Shown here one piece after another: positions 8,346 through 17,549 of a DNA stretch of 64,000 bases. Positions within the stretch are counted from its first letter, which is position 1. Each line of letters starts with the position of its first letter. Source of the stretch: Pseudoalteromonas sp. FUC4 (GTDB taxonomy: Bacteria > Pseudomonadota > Gammaproteobacteria > Enterobacterales > Alteromonadaceae); assembly GCF_008370255.1 (NCBI RefSeq), contig NZ_SEUI01000004.1, forward strand, positions 197,987 through 261,986, in the 5' to 3' direction. Under the pieces are notes generated by a model, which was not told the origin of the DNA, ran no database searches, and saw nothing but the letters and a program-made list of their open reading frames with translations. The position numbers and the translations under genes are program-made.

Positions 8346-11114
8346 TTACTCTTCAACGAATGCCTCGCCTTGTGTCATCCACTTTGCAGCTGGTTTGCCT
8401 TTTAAGTAATGATCAAAGTATTGCATCATACGCACTGAAAAATCGACCTGATTAGGAAACTTTTTCAAGTGGTGTGGTTCACCCTCGTATTGTAAAAATG
8501 TAGCGTCTTTTCCTGCACGGCGTAGTGCTAAATAATACTGCACGCTTTCATGCCAAGGCACTGCATCATCTTTGTCGCCAGACATGATTAAAATAGGCGT
8601 ATTAACTTTGTCTGCAAAAAATACTGGTGAGTTTTCTATGTACAGCTCTGGTGCTTCAAATAAGTTTTTACCTATACGGCTTTGCCCTGTTTCGTATTGA
8701 AATTGACGTGCAAGACCCGATTTTAAACGTATGCCACTGTAAGCACTTGTCATGTTTGATACTGGCGCGCCAGATACAACCGCTTTAAACATATTTGTTT
8801 GGGTTATCATAAACGCACTTTGATAACCTGCCCAAGAGTGACCTTGTAAGCCTATTTTACCTGGGTCGGCTATGCCTAAATCTATTAATTTTTGGGTGGC
8901 GTTTATCATGGTTTGCGTTGACGATTTACCTGGGTGACCTATTTCAAAACGAATGTCTGGTAAAAATACTGCATAACCGTTTGAGGTAAACATAGGGAAG
9001 TTAGGGCGATGGTTTAATTCCATTTTAGGAAAATCAAACATACGCTGGCTCATGTAACGGTAAAAATACACAACCACAGGCACTTTATCGCCTTTTTTAT
9101 AGCCCGCAGGTTTTATTAGTACGCCTTGTAAGTCTTCGCCATCAAAACCTTTATAGCTTATCAGCTCTGGCTTTTCGCCCCAGGCAAAATTACTAATTTG
9201 TGGGTTTAGCGTGGTCACTTGTTTTGGTGCGCTAAAGCTAAAATCTGTTTGGTAGTAATCAGGAAATTGATTATAAGTTTGCTCGGTAAATATGTATTTA
9301 TCAGCCTTTTTAGCTTTTTTAACCATATCAAAGCGTTTATTACCGCTAAGTACCTTAGTTAGTGTGTTAGTGGCTAAGTCGAGCTTTGCAACTTCGCTTT
9401 GTTTAGTTTGTAAGTTAATTGCAGAGACAAGTAATGTATCGCCTTTTTTAAAGCCTACTTGGGTTTTATCAAGCTTAATAATACGGTACTGCGTATTGCT
9501 TTGTTTACCATTAGTTAAGCGTTTAGCTTGCTGCGTTTTTACGTCAAATGCCCAAATATCGTATTTACTATAAGCAAGCACTTGGCTGCTATCGAGCATC
9601 CAACCAGCAAAACCATAACCAGGTTGAGTAGATGGGTAGTCGTGTTTATCATCAGCAAAGGTTGCCTGAATCGCTTTTGTAAGCGGTGTTACTTTATTAT
9701 TTTTTAAATCTTTTAGCTGTATTTGGCTATCGTTAAAATAAGCCGCAAATTCACCATTTGGTGCAAGGCTTGGTCTAAATGGGTAGTTGCTAATAATGGG
9801 TGTTTGCTTACCTGTATTTATATTTACTGCAAAGTAATCAGCAAAAAAACCGCCGTACATTATTTTTTCTAGGTAGGGAATGTTTGATGAGCCAAGTAAA
9901 GATACATCTCGCTGAGGGTTTAGTGCAACCTCAGGCATATTAGTGGTACTTAGCTGTACCACTTTTTGCGAGTTAACGTGATATACCACACTGTAATGGC
10001 GATTTTTATTAACTTCGTTCCATTGCTGCTCTTCACGTGGTTTTATTTGCGCATCGTTGTTGTGCCATACATCTAAACCTTTGTGTTCACGAATTGTGTC
10101 AAAATCGTATAGTGAGGCTTCATCGGTATATTCTTTGGCTTTTACTTTAGCTGCTAATTTTGGATGGTTTTCAAAATATAAACGCTCGCCATTTTCTGAC
10201 CATTCAAGGGAGGCTGTTTTACCTAGGGTCCATGTTTTATTAGGTGAGGCTATTGTTGAAAGTTTATCGTTTTTATATAGCTGTAAAGTGTAGCTTCGGC
10301 GGCGCGTGTCATCATTTACATAATTACCCAGTGTAAACGCTGCAATATTGTCAGTTGGGTGCCACGCTATTTTATTTGCGATTACGCCCGGTTCATCAAT
10401 TAATACGCTGCAATTAAAGTCACTTAGCTCAATTAACGCTATTTGGTTGTTATTACCATCGCTGTAACTTTGACTCACTAATAGCTGGCTGTTAGTTGAG
10501 TTAATAGCGTAGCTAAATACGTTTTCTATTGTATGGGTGCGTTTATCAGATAAATTTACGATAACAAGCGCATAGCTCTTATCTTTTTTATCGGGCGTGA
10601 TAGCGTTATCTTCTTCGTTTTTAGTGCTATCGGTTTTATCGTCTACTTTTGCGTCATCGTCTTTTTTATTCAAACGATAAGCAAGCCACATTCCGTCATC
10701 TGATAACGTGTAATCTTTTACATCAGCAAAGCTTTGTTGGGCACCTGATTGTGTGTTTACGAGTACCAGATTGTTTTTAAGAGTGTCTTTTTTTTTGGTT
10801 GTTTCTTTTTCAAGTAAGGTAGGTACTTGTGTAAAAGCGACCCAGTTAGCGGCTTTATTAATATGAGGCTTAGTGCCGCGTTCTACTTCTGCGATGAGTG
10901 TATTGCTTTGTAGTGAGTAAACTTGGCCAGTTGCATTTCCACGATACGGCGTTGCACTAAAAGTGAGTACTTGACCATTGTCAGACAGTTGTGTGCTTTT
11001 AGCTGATTTAAAACCAAATACGTCTTTAAATTGCAGCGATTCTTTAGCGTGTATAGCGGCGCTAGTTAAGCTGGCAATGAGTGCTGTGCTTAATAGGGTG
11101 AGTTTTGTTTTCAT
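8346..11114 (-). CDS. Exported S9-family (prolyl oligopeptidase-like) serine peptidase
   Basis: A 922-residue protein with a signal peptide (residues about 1-23, ending IHA-KE), so it is periplasmic or secreted. Residues about 30-640 look like a WD40/beta-propeller region (repeated short strands and Asp-rich turns). The C-terminal 230 residues are an alpha/beta-hydrolase peptidase domain with nucleophile motif GHSWAG (Ser near 758), Asp in SGDKDDAVP (near 847) and His in EGEPHHLKKF (near 879), so the full catalytic triad is present. Family members cleave short peptides from their N-terminal side. A Lys/Asp-rich low-complexity insert lies near residues 140-175. It is transcribed alone, with terminators on both sides. 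A dipeptidyl- or acylaminoacyl-peptidase role cannot be separated from sequence. Confidence 0.88.
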   Translation of the reverse strand: MKTKLTLLSTALIASLTSAAIHAKESLQFKDVFGFKSAKSTQLSDNGQVLTFSATPYRGNATGQVYSLQSNTLIAEVERGTKPHINKAANWVAFTQVPTLLEKETTKKKDTLKNNLVLVNTQSGAQQSFADVKDYTLSDDGMWLAYRLNKKDDDAKVDDKTDSTKNEEDNAITPDKKDKSYALVIVNLSDKRTHTIENVFSYAINSTNSQLLVSQSYSDGNNNQIALIELSDFNCSVLIDEPGVIANKIAWHPTDNIAAFTLGNYVNDDTRRRSYTLQLYKNDKLSTIASPNKTWTLGKTASLEWSENGERLYFENHPKLAAKVKAKEYTDEASLYDFDTIREHKGLDVWHNNDAQIKPREEQQWNEVNKNRHYSVVYHVNSQKVVQLSTTNMPEVALNPQRDVSLLGSSNIPYLEKIMYGGFFADYFAVNINTGKQTPIISNYPFRPSLAPNGEFAAYFNDSQIQLKDLKNNKVTPLTKAIQATFADDKHDYPSTQPGYGFAGWMLDSSQVLAYSKYDIWAFDVKTQQAKRLTNGKQSNTQYRIIKLDKTQVGFKKGDTLLVSAINLQTKQSEVAKLDLATNTLTKVLSGNKRFDMVKKAKKADKYIFTEQTYNQFPDYYQTDFSFSAPKQVTTLNPQISNFAWGEKPELISYKGFDGEDLQGVLIKPAGYKKGDKVPVVVYFYRYMSQRMFDFPKMELNHRPNFPMFTSNGYAVFLPDIRFEIGHPGKSSTQTMINATQKLIDLGIADPGKIGLQGHSWAGYQSAFMITQTNMFKAVVSGAPVSNMTSAYSGIRLKSGLARQFQYETGQSRIGKNLFEAPELYIENSPVFFADKVNTPILIMSGDKDDAVPWHESVQYYLALRRAGKDATFLQYEGEPHHLKKFPNQVDFSVRMMQYFDHYLKGKPAAKWMTQGEAFVEE

Positions 11115-11202
11115 TATTGATTCTCGTATTATGACATTGTTTCATTGTAACGAGTTTGGTTCATAATTCGAGCGGATCAGATAAATGGCAGCTATATACG
11201 AC

Positions 11203-11226
11203 AAAACGACCCGCAGGTCGTTTTTT
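11203..11226 (-). terminator. Terminator downstream of slmA
   Basis: A short GC-rich hairpin (ACGACC-CGCA-GGTCGT) is flanked by A and T runs, so it can work on both strands. It lies 29 bases past the slmA stop and in front of the S9 peptidase promoter region. Confidence 0.75.
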
Positions 11227-11254
11227 AGTATTCAATTTATTAATTTAGCAAACA

Positions 11255-11842
11255 TTACAGCCAAATTTTTTGTAGCTCAAGCCATTGCTTTTCAAATTGA
11301 ACACTTGGTTTGGCTTTAAAATCACTACGTACAAACTGATTCATTTTGCCTTCAACGTAGGCAAGCAAAAAGTTTGCAAGTGTAAGCTCATCACTTTGAA
11401 AGTTTTTACCCTCACGTAATTTGCGCTCACGAAGTACTTGTTTAAACTGAGTTTCTAGTTTTTCAAACAAGGTTTGTACACGTTCACGTAAACGTTCCTG
11501 CTCACCTTGCAGAGCATCGCCCGTTAAAATGCGAGTAATACCTGGGTTTTTTTCAGCAAAGGTTAGAAGTAATAATAGAATGTTATAAATGCGCGTTTGG
11601 CTTTCTTTTTCGTTTTCAATAATAATATTTATACGAGATAAAAGGGTATCTTCAATAAACTCAATTAAGCCCTCAAACATACGCGCTTTGCTCGGAAAAT
11701 GACGATATAGCGCAGCTTCAGACACACCCACCTCAGCAGCTAGTTTTGCTGTGGTGATGCGTTGTCCTAAATTAGTTTCTAACATTTGTGCGAGTGCTTG
11801 CAGTATTTGCTCTTTGCGATTACTTCTTTTTGTCGCAGGCAT
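11255..11842 (-). CDS. slmA: Nucleoid occlusion factor SlmA (TetR family)
   Basis: A 195-residue DNA-binding protein that blocks FtsZ ring assembly over the nucleoid. Its TetR-type helix-turn-helix sits at residues about 25-55 ([36 protein letters not shown]), a stretch highly typical of SlmA. The remainder matches SlmA in length and in the [14 protein letters not shown] and [15 protein letters not shown] segments. I placed the start at the ATG at 11842 because AAGGA lies six bases upstream; the ATG six bases earlier directly abuts that site. It lies next to coaBC, as in many gammaproteobacteria, where slmA, dfp, radC and rpmBG cluster. Confidence 0.95.
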   Translation of the reverse strand: MPATKRSNRKEQILQALAQMLETNLGQRITTAKLAAEVGVSEAALYRHFPSKARMFEGLIEFIEDTLLSRINIIIENEKESQTRIYNILLLLLTFAEKNPGITRILTGDALQGEQERLRERVQTLFEKLETQFKQVLRERKLREGKNFQSDELTLANFLLAYVEGKMNQFVRSDFKAKPSVQFEKQWLELQKIWL

Positions 11843-11953
11843 GAACATTCCTTTTTATTAGTTATTCTTAGTGGCGCAGTTAAGAACCCTAGTCATTTTT
11901 TGTTCAAATGAATGGCGTATGTTAATGTTTTATTCAGTTTGTTTCCAGCCTTT

Positions 11954-13147
11954 TTATAGATGTTTAGCCAGCTGTTCGATCACCTTGCGAGCTATTTCTA
12001 TTTTACTTGTTGTTGGTAATTCTAGTTGTTCATTGTGCCAGTACAGTGTTAAAGCATTATGATCGGAATTAAACCCTAAGCCACTTTTTGATACGTCATT
12101 AGCGCAAATCATATCTAGATTTTTATTTTGTAGTTTACCTTTAGCATAGCTTTCTACATTTTGAGTTTCGGCGGCAAATCCAACCGTATAGGGGCGGTTT
12201 TGTGTAAGGTTTGCAATAGCTGCAATTACGTCAGGGTTTTTAGTTAAAGTAAGGGTAAGTTCGTCGCCTTGCTTTTTCATTTTTTGAGTCGCAATGTTTG
12301 CAGCTCGATAGTCCGCAACAGCAGCGCAACCTATAAAAGCATCTGATTGTGGTGCATAGGTAAGTGACTCAGTTAATAGCCCCTCAGCGCTTTCTATATT
12401 GATAAGGTTTACACCAGTAGGGACTTTTATAGTGACAGGACCCGAAATTAAATTAACCTTAGCACCGAATTGCAAAGCAGCTTCTGCCAGTGCATAACCC
12501 ATTTTTCCAGAGCTGTGATTAGATATAAAGCGTACCGGATCGAGAGGCTCTCGCGTTGGGCCTGCCGTTATTGTAATTGTTTTTCCTGCAAGTAATTGCG
12601 GTTGCTCTTTCGCTGTACATAGTGCAACTAGCTCATGTGGCTCTAGCATGCGTCCAGCGCCTACATCGCCACATGCTTGCTCACCTTTACCTGGGCCCCA
12701 AATAAGTACGTTACGTGCTTTTAATGTGGTCAAATTTGCTTGCGTAGCTGCGTGTGCATACATTTGCTGGTTCATGGCTGGTGCTATGGCTACTTTTGCA
12801 GGCGTTGCTAGCAATAGCGTTGTTAGTAGGTCGTCAGCAATGCCTGCTGCCATTTTAGCAATAATATTGCAGGTAGCTGGAGCAACTAAAATTAAGTCAG
12901 CCCATTTTGCAAATTCAATATGCCCCATTGAAGCTTCAGCAGAAGGGTCAAGTAACGAGTCAGAGACTGTTTCTCCACTAACAGCTTGCATGGTCAGTGG
13001 TGTAATAAAGTGTTTAGCTGATTCAGTCATAACTACTTTTACTTCACAACCAGCGTCTTTTAATCGCCTAACGAGTTCTGCACATTTATAAGCTGCAATA
13101 CCGCCGGTAATACCTAGTACAATTTTTTTGTTTGTTAAGTTAGTCAT
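11954..13147 (-). CDS. coaBC: Bifunctional phosphopantothenoylcysteine decarboxylase / phosphopantothenate-cysteine ligase
   Basis: A 397-residue cytoplasmic enzyme for two successive coenzyme A steps: ligation of cysteine to 4'-phosphopantothenate, then FMN-dependent decarboxylation. The N-terminal CoaC half shows [29 protein letters not shown] and PAMNQQMY; the conserved Cys of CGDVGAGRM (about residue 160) acts in decarboxylation. The C-terminal CoaB half begins at [23 protein letters not shown] and carries the Lys-rich [18 protein letters not shown] segment. Full length. It is divergent from radC across 144 bases, the common arrangement of these two genes. Confidence 0.96.
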   Translation of the reverse strand: MTNLTNKKIVLGITGGIAAYKCAELVRRLKDAGCEVKVVMTESAKHFITPLTMQAVSGETVSDSLLDPSAEASMGHIEFAKWADLILVAPATCNIIAKMAAGIADDLLTTLLLATPAKVAIAPAMNQQMYAHAATQANLTTLKARNVLIWGPGKGEQACGDVGAGRMLEPHELVALCTAKEQPQLLAGKTITITAGPTREPLDPVRFISNHSSGKMGYALAEAALQFGAKVNLISGPVTIKVPTGVNLINIESAEGLLTESLTYAPQSDAFIGCAAVADYRAANIATQKMKKQGDELTLTLTKNPDVIAAIANLTQNRPYTVGFAAETQNVESYAKGKLQNKNLDMICANDVSKSGLGFNSDHNALTLYWHNEQLELPTTSKIEIARKVIEQLAKHL

Positions 13148-13291
13148 GGATGTTCATCAGTTTTTATTAAATATTGGGCTTAAAATAACAAATCTTTACC
13201 CGTACAGCGAAGTTTTTTAATTCGAAATAACAGGCTAAATTTTAAATTTGCATTACATTTATAAGACACTTTCGCCTCTCAAGGATGAATA

Positions 13292-13966
13292 ATGCAACTT
13301 ACTTCACTTCCAAACTCACTTCGACCTCGTGAAAAATTGATCGCAAAAGGAGCTAAAGCGCTTACTGATGCTGAGCTCCTTGCCATATTTTTACGAACAG
13401 GGTTACCAGGAATGAATGTAATTGAGTTGGCTCAGCATCTATTAAACGAGAATAAAACACTGCATAATTTGTTTAATGCCAGTATTGAAGAGTTTTGCTC
13501 TCAAAAGGGGTTAGGGACCGCTAAATATGTACAGCTACAAGCTGTGTTAGAGCTAAGCCAGCGCTATATGCAGGAGCGTTGCCAGCGAGATGCGGTATTT
13601 AATTCGCCAAACTCAGTTTATGACTACCTAACAATTCAAATGCGAGGCTTGCAACAAGAAGTATTTATGGTGTTATACCTAGATAGCCAAAATAGATTAG
13701 TAAAAGATGAAATACTTTTTTATGGCACAATTAATTCTGCCAGTGTTTATCCGCGTGAAGTGGTAAAGGCTGCCCTTAAAAATAATGCAGCCGCTGTTAT
13801 TTTTGCACATAATCACCCAAGTGGTATTGCAGAACCGAGCCAAGCAGACAAACTTATTACGAATAAATTGCAGCAAGCACTGCAATTGGTCGACATAAGT
13901 GTGCTTGATCACATCATTGTTGGTGGGGAAGCGTGTGTTTCGTTTGCAGAGAGAGGCCTTATTTAG
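13292..13966 (+). CDS. radC: RadC/JAB-domain protein (UPF0758)
   Basis: A 224-residue protein with a helix-hairpin-helix-like N-terminal part (LRPREKLIAKGAKALTDAELLAIFLRTG) and a C-terminal MPN+/JAB metalloprotease-like domain. That domain has the full zinc signature HNHPSG followed by Asp (FAHNHPSGIAEPSQAD) and an upstream Glu. The historical link to DNA repair in E. coli was later attributed to a different gene, so its function remains unclear. AAGGATGAATA precedes the ATG. It is divergent from coaBC and upstream of rpmB-rpmG, a conserved order. Confidence 0.93.
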   Translation: MQLTSLPNSLRPREKLIAKGAKALTDAELLAIFLRTGLPGMNVIELAQHLLNENKTLHNLFNASIEEFCSQKGLGTAKYVQLQAVLELSQRYMQERCQRDAVFNSPNSVYDYLTIQMRGLQQEVFMVLYLDSQNRLVKDEILFYGTINSASVYPREVVKAALKNNAAAVIFAHNHPSGIAEPSQADKLITNKLQQALQLVDISVLDHIIVGGEACVSFAERGLI

Positions 13967-14125
13967 CTTTGTTAGATACAGAAGTGTGTTAAAAATGAGC
14001 TGTTTAACGTATTTTGGCAAATTAGTTTAATTTAAATGCAGTTTTTACTTTCCCTAAGGGCATTCGATCTTTATAATTAGCCGCTATCAAATTTACATAT
14101 ATGAGCTGATTGGATAGATCAGTGT

Positions 14126-14154
14126 TTGATCTTTGCCTGTAAAAGCTGTATAAA
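14126..14154 (+). promoter_or_regulatory. Predicted sigma-70 promoter of rpmB-rpmG
   Basis: TTGATC (14126-14131) and TATAAA (14149-14154) are separated by exactly 17 bases. They lie about 87 bases upstream of rpmB, leaving a leader in which autogenous control could act. The match is good but has not been tested. Confidence 0.5.
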
Positions 14155-14240
14155 GAGCGCCCTTCGATTTATCTCTAGGGCGGAAATACACGGCCTTAGA
14201 TTAAATTAAGCTCGAGCGAAGTTATTGGAGATATATAGAC

Positions 14241-14477
14241 ATGTCTAAAGTATGTCAAGTTACAGGTAAGCGTCCTGCGGTTGGTAATCACCGTTCACAC
14301 GCGAGAAACGCGACTAGACGTCGTTTCCTACCTAACCTACAAACACACCGTTTCTGGGTTGAAAGTGAAAAACGTTTTGTAACATTACGCACTACTACTA
14401 AAGGTATGCGTATTATCGATAAAAAAGGCATCGACACGGTTCTTACAGAAATCCGTGCTCGCGGCGAAAAAGTTTAA
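14241..14477 (+). CDS. rpmB: 50S ribosomal protein L28
   Basis: A 78-residue basic protein, the exact usual size of L28. It starts [23 protein letters not shown], the near-invariant bacterial L28 N-terminus, and contains [18 protein letters not shown] lies ten bases before the ATG. It is the first gene of the rpmB-rpmG operon, 11 bases ahead of rpmG, and both proteins go into the large ribosomal subunit. It lacks the zinc-ribbon Cys pairs of some L28 paralogues, so it is the zinc-free form. Confidence 0.98.
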   Translation: MSKVCQVTGKRPAVGNHRSHARNATRRRFLPNLQTHRFWVESEKRFVTLRTTTKGMRIIDKKGIDTVLTEIRARGEKV

Positions 14478-14488
14478 GGATCTGAATC

Positions 14489-14644
14489 ATGCGCGATAAA
14501 ATCCGTTTAGTTTCAACTGCCGGTACTGGTTTTTTCTACACTACTGACAAAAACAAACGTAACATGCCTGAGAAGATGGAAATCAAAAAGTTTGATCCAA
14601 AGATTCGTAAACATGTTCTTTTTAAAGAAGCTAAAATTAAGTAA
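14489..14644 (+). CDS. rpmG: 50S ribosomal protein L33
   Basis: A 51-residue ORF beginning [19 protein letters not shown] and ending [11 protein letters not shown], the classical L33 sequence and length. It lacks the Cys pairs of the zinc-binding C+ form. It starts 11 bases after the rpmB stop, with AAGGA just upstream, so the two are co-transcribed and probably translationally linked. A clear terminator follows 20 bases later. Confidence 0.98.
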
Positions 14645-14664
14645 TTTTATCTCTTTTAGAATTT

Positions 14665-14697
14665 AAAAACCCAGCTTAGGCTGGGTTTTTTGTTTTT
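14665..14697 (+). terminator. Rho-independent terminator of rpmB-rpmG
   Basis: CCCAGC / GCTGGG hairpin with a four-base loop, preceded by five A residues and followed by six T residues, 20 bases after the rpmG stop. Confidence 0.9.
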
Positions 14698-14707
14698 TAA
14701 AATATGA

Positions 14708-15025
14708 TTAGGGCGTGTTAATCGTTGTGGATTGAAATTTGTTCAACCTAGGGGCACAATTAAATCGCGGCGCGAGGTTTGTAACCTAGTGGGCTAAGTA
14801 AAAATCGAGCAAAGCTTCCGCGTCCTGCTTACGCCCCTTACCTACGTTCATGTAGGCGACAAGGAGTTAATTGTCCCTAGAAAGAACCCACCGGGCAGCG
14901 CATGTTTGGCATTTATGCTGCATTATCGCCTATTTATGGGGAGCAACCACGCACGATAGGCTCTGCCTTGCCTTAATACCAACATGCTGCTGCAAATTCA
15001 ACCACCAAAAAACAACACGCCCTAA
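14708..15025. repeat. MITE-like structured repeat, copy 1 (318 bp)
   Basis: The segment begins TTAGGGCGTGTT and ends with its exact inverse AACACGCCCTAA. An imperfect inverted repeat extends about 35 bases inward. Its interior is about 75-80 percent similar by eye to 57823-58093, in the same orientation. The arms CTAGGGGCACAATTAA (14748-14763) and TTAATTGTCCCTAG (14867-14880) are complementary, and a second long stem can form between about 14895 and 14996. Relative to copy 2 it has about 47 extra bases (near 14807-14854) containing a small CCTAC/GTAGG hairpin. It carries no credible coding region; a 60-codon leftward reading frame over it is probably fortuitous. It sits between convergent rpmG and ppaC. 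It is probably a non-autonomous mobile element. Confidence 0.75.
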
Positions 15026-15036
15026 CAAATTGACAT

Positions 15037-15071
15037 AAAAAAACCTCGTTGGCATAACCAACAAGGCTTTT
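15037..15071 (-). terminator. Terminator of ppaC
   Basis: CCTCGTTGG / CCAACAAGG hairpin (one mismatch, four-base loop). On the minus strand it ends in seven T residues, 22 bases after the ppaC stop. Confidence 0.85.
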
Positions 15072-15092
15072 AAATTAATTAGCGAAAACACA

Positions 15093-16019
15093 TTAGATTT
15101 TTGTGAATGCATCTTGTAGTGGTGGTACTACTTGCTTTTTACGGCTCAGTACACCATCTAACCATACTTTATCATTCTCAGGTTTTACACCGTAAGCCTG
15201 CTCAACTAAGTTTGCATCGTCAGATACAATTAGCATTTCTGAGCCTTCTTTCATTATATCGGTAAGCAGTAAAAATACAGAGTGGCGGTTGCCCTCAACT
15301 TTTAGCTTAGCAATATCGGCTGCAAGGTCTGCTTTAATATCGTCAAAAACAGCAAGGTCGATTACTTCTAGTTGGCCAATGCCTACTAGGTTTCCGTTCA
15401 TGTTGAAATCTTTAAAGTCACGCATTACTAAATCACGTGCTGGTGTGTCTTCTACCGCAGATTTAACGCGGAACATATCCATACCAAGCTCTTTAAAGTC
15501 TTCGATGCCTGCAATTTCAGCAAGCGCTTCAACACATTTAATATCGGCTGTGGTACATGTTGGCGATTTAAATATAACGGTGTCGCTTAAAATTGCACAC
15601 ATCATAATACCCGCGATGTCTTTAGGGATTTCTACGCTGTAGAAGTCGTACATCATTTTAATAATGGTGTTTGAACAACCAACAGGACGAATCCAACATT
15701 CAAGCGGAGTAGATGATGTTAAGTCACCTAATTTGTGGTGATCTACCACGCCAACAACGCGCGCTTGGTCGATATCATCAGGTGCTTGTGTTTTTTCTGT
15801 GTGATCTACAATATACACATCTTCACCCGCGTAGCTTAATTTAAGCTCTGGTGCTTCGAAGCCAAATTTATCAAGGATAAATTGAGTTTCAGGTGAAATT
15901 TCACCAAGACGAGTTGGAATTGCTGGCTCATCGATTTGGTTTTTTAAATAAGCCAGTGCAATTGCACCACAAATAGAATCTGAATCTGGGATTTTATGGC
16001 CCACTACATACATAGACAT
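15093..16019 (-). CDS. ppaC: Manganese-dependent inorganic pyrophosphatase (family II, DHH)
   Basis: A 308-residue cytoplasmic enzyme that hydrolyses pyrophosphate to two phosphates and pulls biosynthetic reactions forward. The N-terminal DHH domain has GHKIPDSDS (about residues 7-15), YIVDHTE and VVDHHKLGD, which supply the Mn2+ ligands. The C-terminal DHHA2 domain contains SRKKQVVPPL, the family's substrate-binding SRKKQ motif. Length equals the CBS-free family II enzymes. AAGGAG lies before the ATG at 16019. It is a single-gene unit ending in its own terminator, convergent with the repeat and rpmG. Confidence 0.96.
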   Translation of the reverse strand: MSMYVVGHKIPDSDSICGAIALAYLKNQIDEPAIPTRLGEISPETQFILDKFGFEAPELKLSYAGEDVYIVDHTEKTQAPDDIDQARVVGVVDHHKLGDLTSSTPLECWIRPVGCSNTIIKMMYDFYSVEIPKDIAGIMMCAILSDTVIFKSPTCTTADIKCVEALAEIAGIEDFKELGMDMFRVKSAVEDTPARDLVMRDFKDFNMNGNLVGIGQLEVIDLAVFDDIKADLAADIAKLKVEGNRHSVFLLLTDIMKEGSEMLIVSDDANLVEQAYGVKPENDKVWLDGVLSRKKQVVPPLQDAFTKI

Positions 16020-16137
16020 TGACGGAACTCCTTTAAATTTGCCAATATTCTAACAAAGTCTGCGCCCTTTAACATATAGACAGTGCAATTAAGTTTTAGT
16101 TACACTTTAAAATCTTGAATTTACTAGGTGTATAAAT

Positions 16138-16653
16138 ATGCGACTGGGCCGTAAAGGTTGGAACAACGTTATAATATTTTCGATGTTGATTATGATCTTC
16201 TTTTTAAATGGCTGGCATAAGCAACTTTTTGGAGGGGAGGATAAACAAACATTACAAGCTGTACTCCCCCAGCAAAGTTTTGTACTGACACTGCAATTTG
16301 TTGATCAAAAAATTGAGCGCATAGGAACAAGTTGGCGTACAACACCACTACAAAAAGATATACCGCTTGTGTGGCAAGCATCTGAGCAGCAGCTTAGTGA
16401 TTTAGTTAACCAATGGCAAAGCGCGGCGTTAATGGGGGTTAATGAGTCTGTTGTTTTTAACCCTAATGCACCTTTATACGTTGCTACATTTGAGTTAGCT
16501 GGCGAAAGTATGCCGTGGGTTTATTTGCTCTACAAAGGCGATGGGCAATATTATTTACTCGAAAAGAGAAGCCAGCGAATACTCGCACTCGATTTAAAAA
16601 CTGCTCAGCAGTTATTTCCTAGTTTTGATTTTTCACAAAGTGAGTCTAATTAA
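16138..16653 (+). CDS. Membrane-anchored protein of unknown function upstream of mutM
   Basis: A 171-residue protein with basic start MRLGRKGW, one transmembrane helix (about 10-25) and a predicted periplasmic domain of about 140 residues rich in Gln, Leu and Trp. I recognise no catalytic motif. Its last base is shared with the mutM ATG (TAATG), so the two are translationally coupled. Similar small anchored proteins occur in front of mutM in related marine bacteria, as I recall, but no function is known to me. Confidence 0.8.
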   Translation: MRLGRKGWNNVIIFSMLIMIFFLNGWHKQLFGGEDKQTLQAVLPQQSFVLTLQFVDQKIERIGTSWRTTPLQKDIPLVWQASEQQLSDLVNQWQSAALMGVNESVVFNPNAPLYVATFELAGESMPWVYLLYKGDGQYYLLEKRSQRILALDLKTAQQLFPSFDFSQSESN

Positions 16654-17462
16654 TGCCTGAATTACCAGAGGTAGAAGTGAGCCGAATGGGCATCACTCCC
16701 CACGTACAAAACCAAGTTGTTACTAAGGTAAATATTTACAATGCCAGTATGCGCTGGCCAGTGCCCGATGACGTGTATCAACTTGAAGGGCTAGTTGTTA
16801 CAAGTATTGAACGACGAGCTAAATACTTACTTTTACACTGTGAGCTTGGCAGTACTATTTTACATTTGGGTATGTCAGGTAATTTACGTGTTGTAGATAA
16901 AAGTGAGCCGCTTAAAAAGCATGACCATGTAGAGTTTATTTTTGGCAACGGTAAAGCACTGCGCTTAAACGATCCTCGTCGCTTTGGTTGCTGCTTATGG
17001 CAAGAGCCCGGTGAAGTGCATAAGCTACTCTCTAAGCTTGGTCCTGAGCCGCTTACCGATGATTTTTTTGCTAAACGCGTGTACGAACAATCGCGCAATA
17101 AAAAAGTACCCGTAAAGCAATTTATTATGGATAACGCAGTGGTGGTTGGTGTTGGTAATATTTACGCGAATGAATCGTTATTTAAAGCGGGTATACATCC
17201 AAAGCGAGAAGCGGGAAAAGTATCGCTCAAACGTTATCAAGCACTTATCCCTATTATAAAAGACACGCTTGCTGCGGCCATTATGCAAGGTGGTACAACG
17301 CTTAAAGACTTTGCACAAAGTGATGGTAAGCCCGGGTATTTTGCTCAAGAGTTATTAGTATATGGGCGCAAAGGCAAGCCATGTATGACGTGCGAAAACG
17401 AATTAGAAGAAATTAGATTAGGGCAACGCAGTACTATTTTTTGCTCAAATTGCCAAAAGTAG
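16653..17462 (+). CDS. mutM: Formamidopyrimidine-DNA glycosylase (Fpg)
   Basis: A 269-residue base-excision repair enzyme that removes 8-oxoguanine and other oxidised purines and cuts the abasic site. It starts MPELPEVEVSRMGI, giving the catalytic Pro2 and Glu3 after Met removal. The catalytic Lys lies in RRAKYLLLH. The H2TH region contains VVGVGNIYANESLFKAGIHP, and a C-terminal zinc finger C-x2-C-x16-C-x2-C completes the DNA-binding set. It is translationally coupled to the anchored protein before it and ends at a bidirectional hairpin. Confidence 0.97.
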   Translation: MPELPEVEVSRMGITPHVQNQVVTKVNIYNASMRWPVPDDVYQLEGLVVTSIERRAKYLLLHCELGSTILHLGMSGNLRVVDKSEPLKKHDHVEFIFGNGKALRLNDPRRFGCCLWQEPGEVHKLLSKLGPEPLTDDFFAKRVYEQSRNKKVPVKQFIMDNAVVVGVGNIYANESLFKAGIHPKREAGKVSLKRYQALIPIIKDTLAAAIMQGGTTLKDFAQSDGKPGYFAQELLVYGRKGKPCMTCENELEEIRLGQRSTIFCSNCQK

Positions 17463-17516
17463 TTATTTAAATATTTAGTTATTTGAATTTTATCGATTCT
17501 AAATTTAATGAGATTT

Positions 17517-17549
17517 AAGGGGCCAGCTTTAAAAGCGGGCCCTTTATTT
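17517..17549. terminator. Bidirectional hairpin between mutM and the DUF3299 gene
   Basis: An AAGGGGCC / GGGCCCTT stem encloses an inner GCTTT/AAGC pairing and is followed by T runs. It lies between convergent genes and its right end touches the DUF3299 stop codon. Confidence 0.7.

Noticed and set aside
12648..13091. A 147-codon plus-strand frame opposite coaBC
   Set aside because: The coaBC frame has full family motifs; this is its antisense shadow.
14930..15112. A 60-codon leftward reading frame over the repeat and ppaC end
   Set aside because: It lies within the repeat and a terminator, has no ribosome site and no family resemblance.
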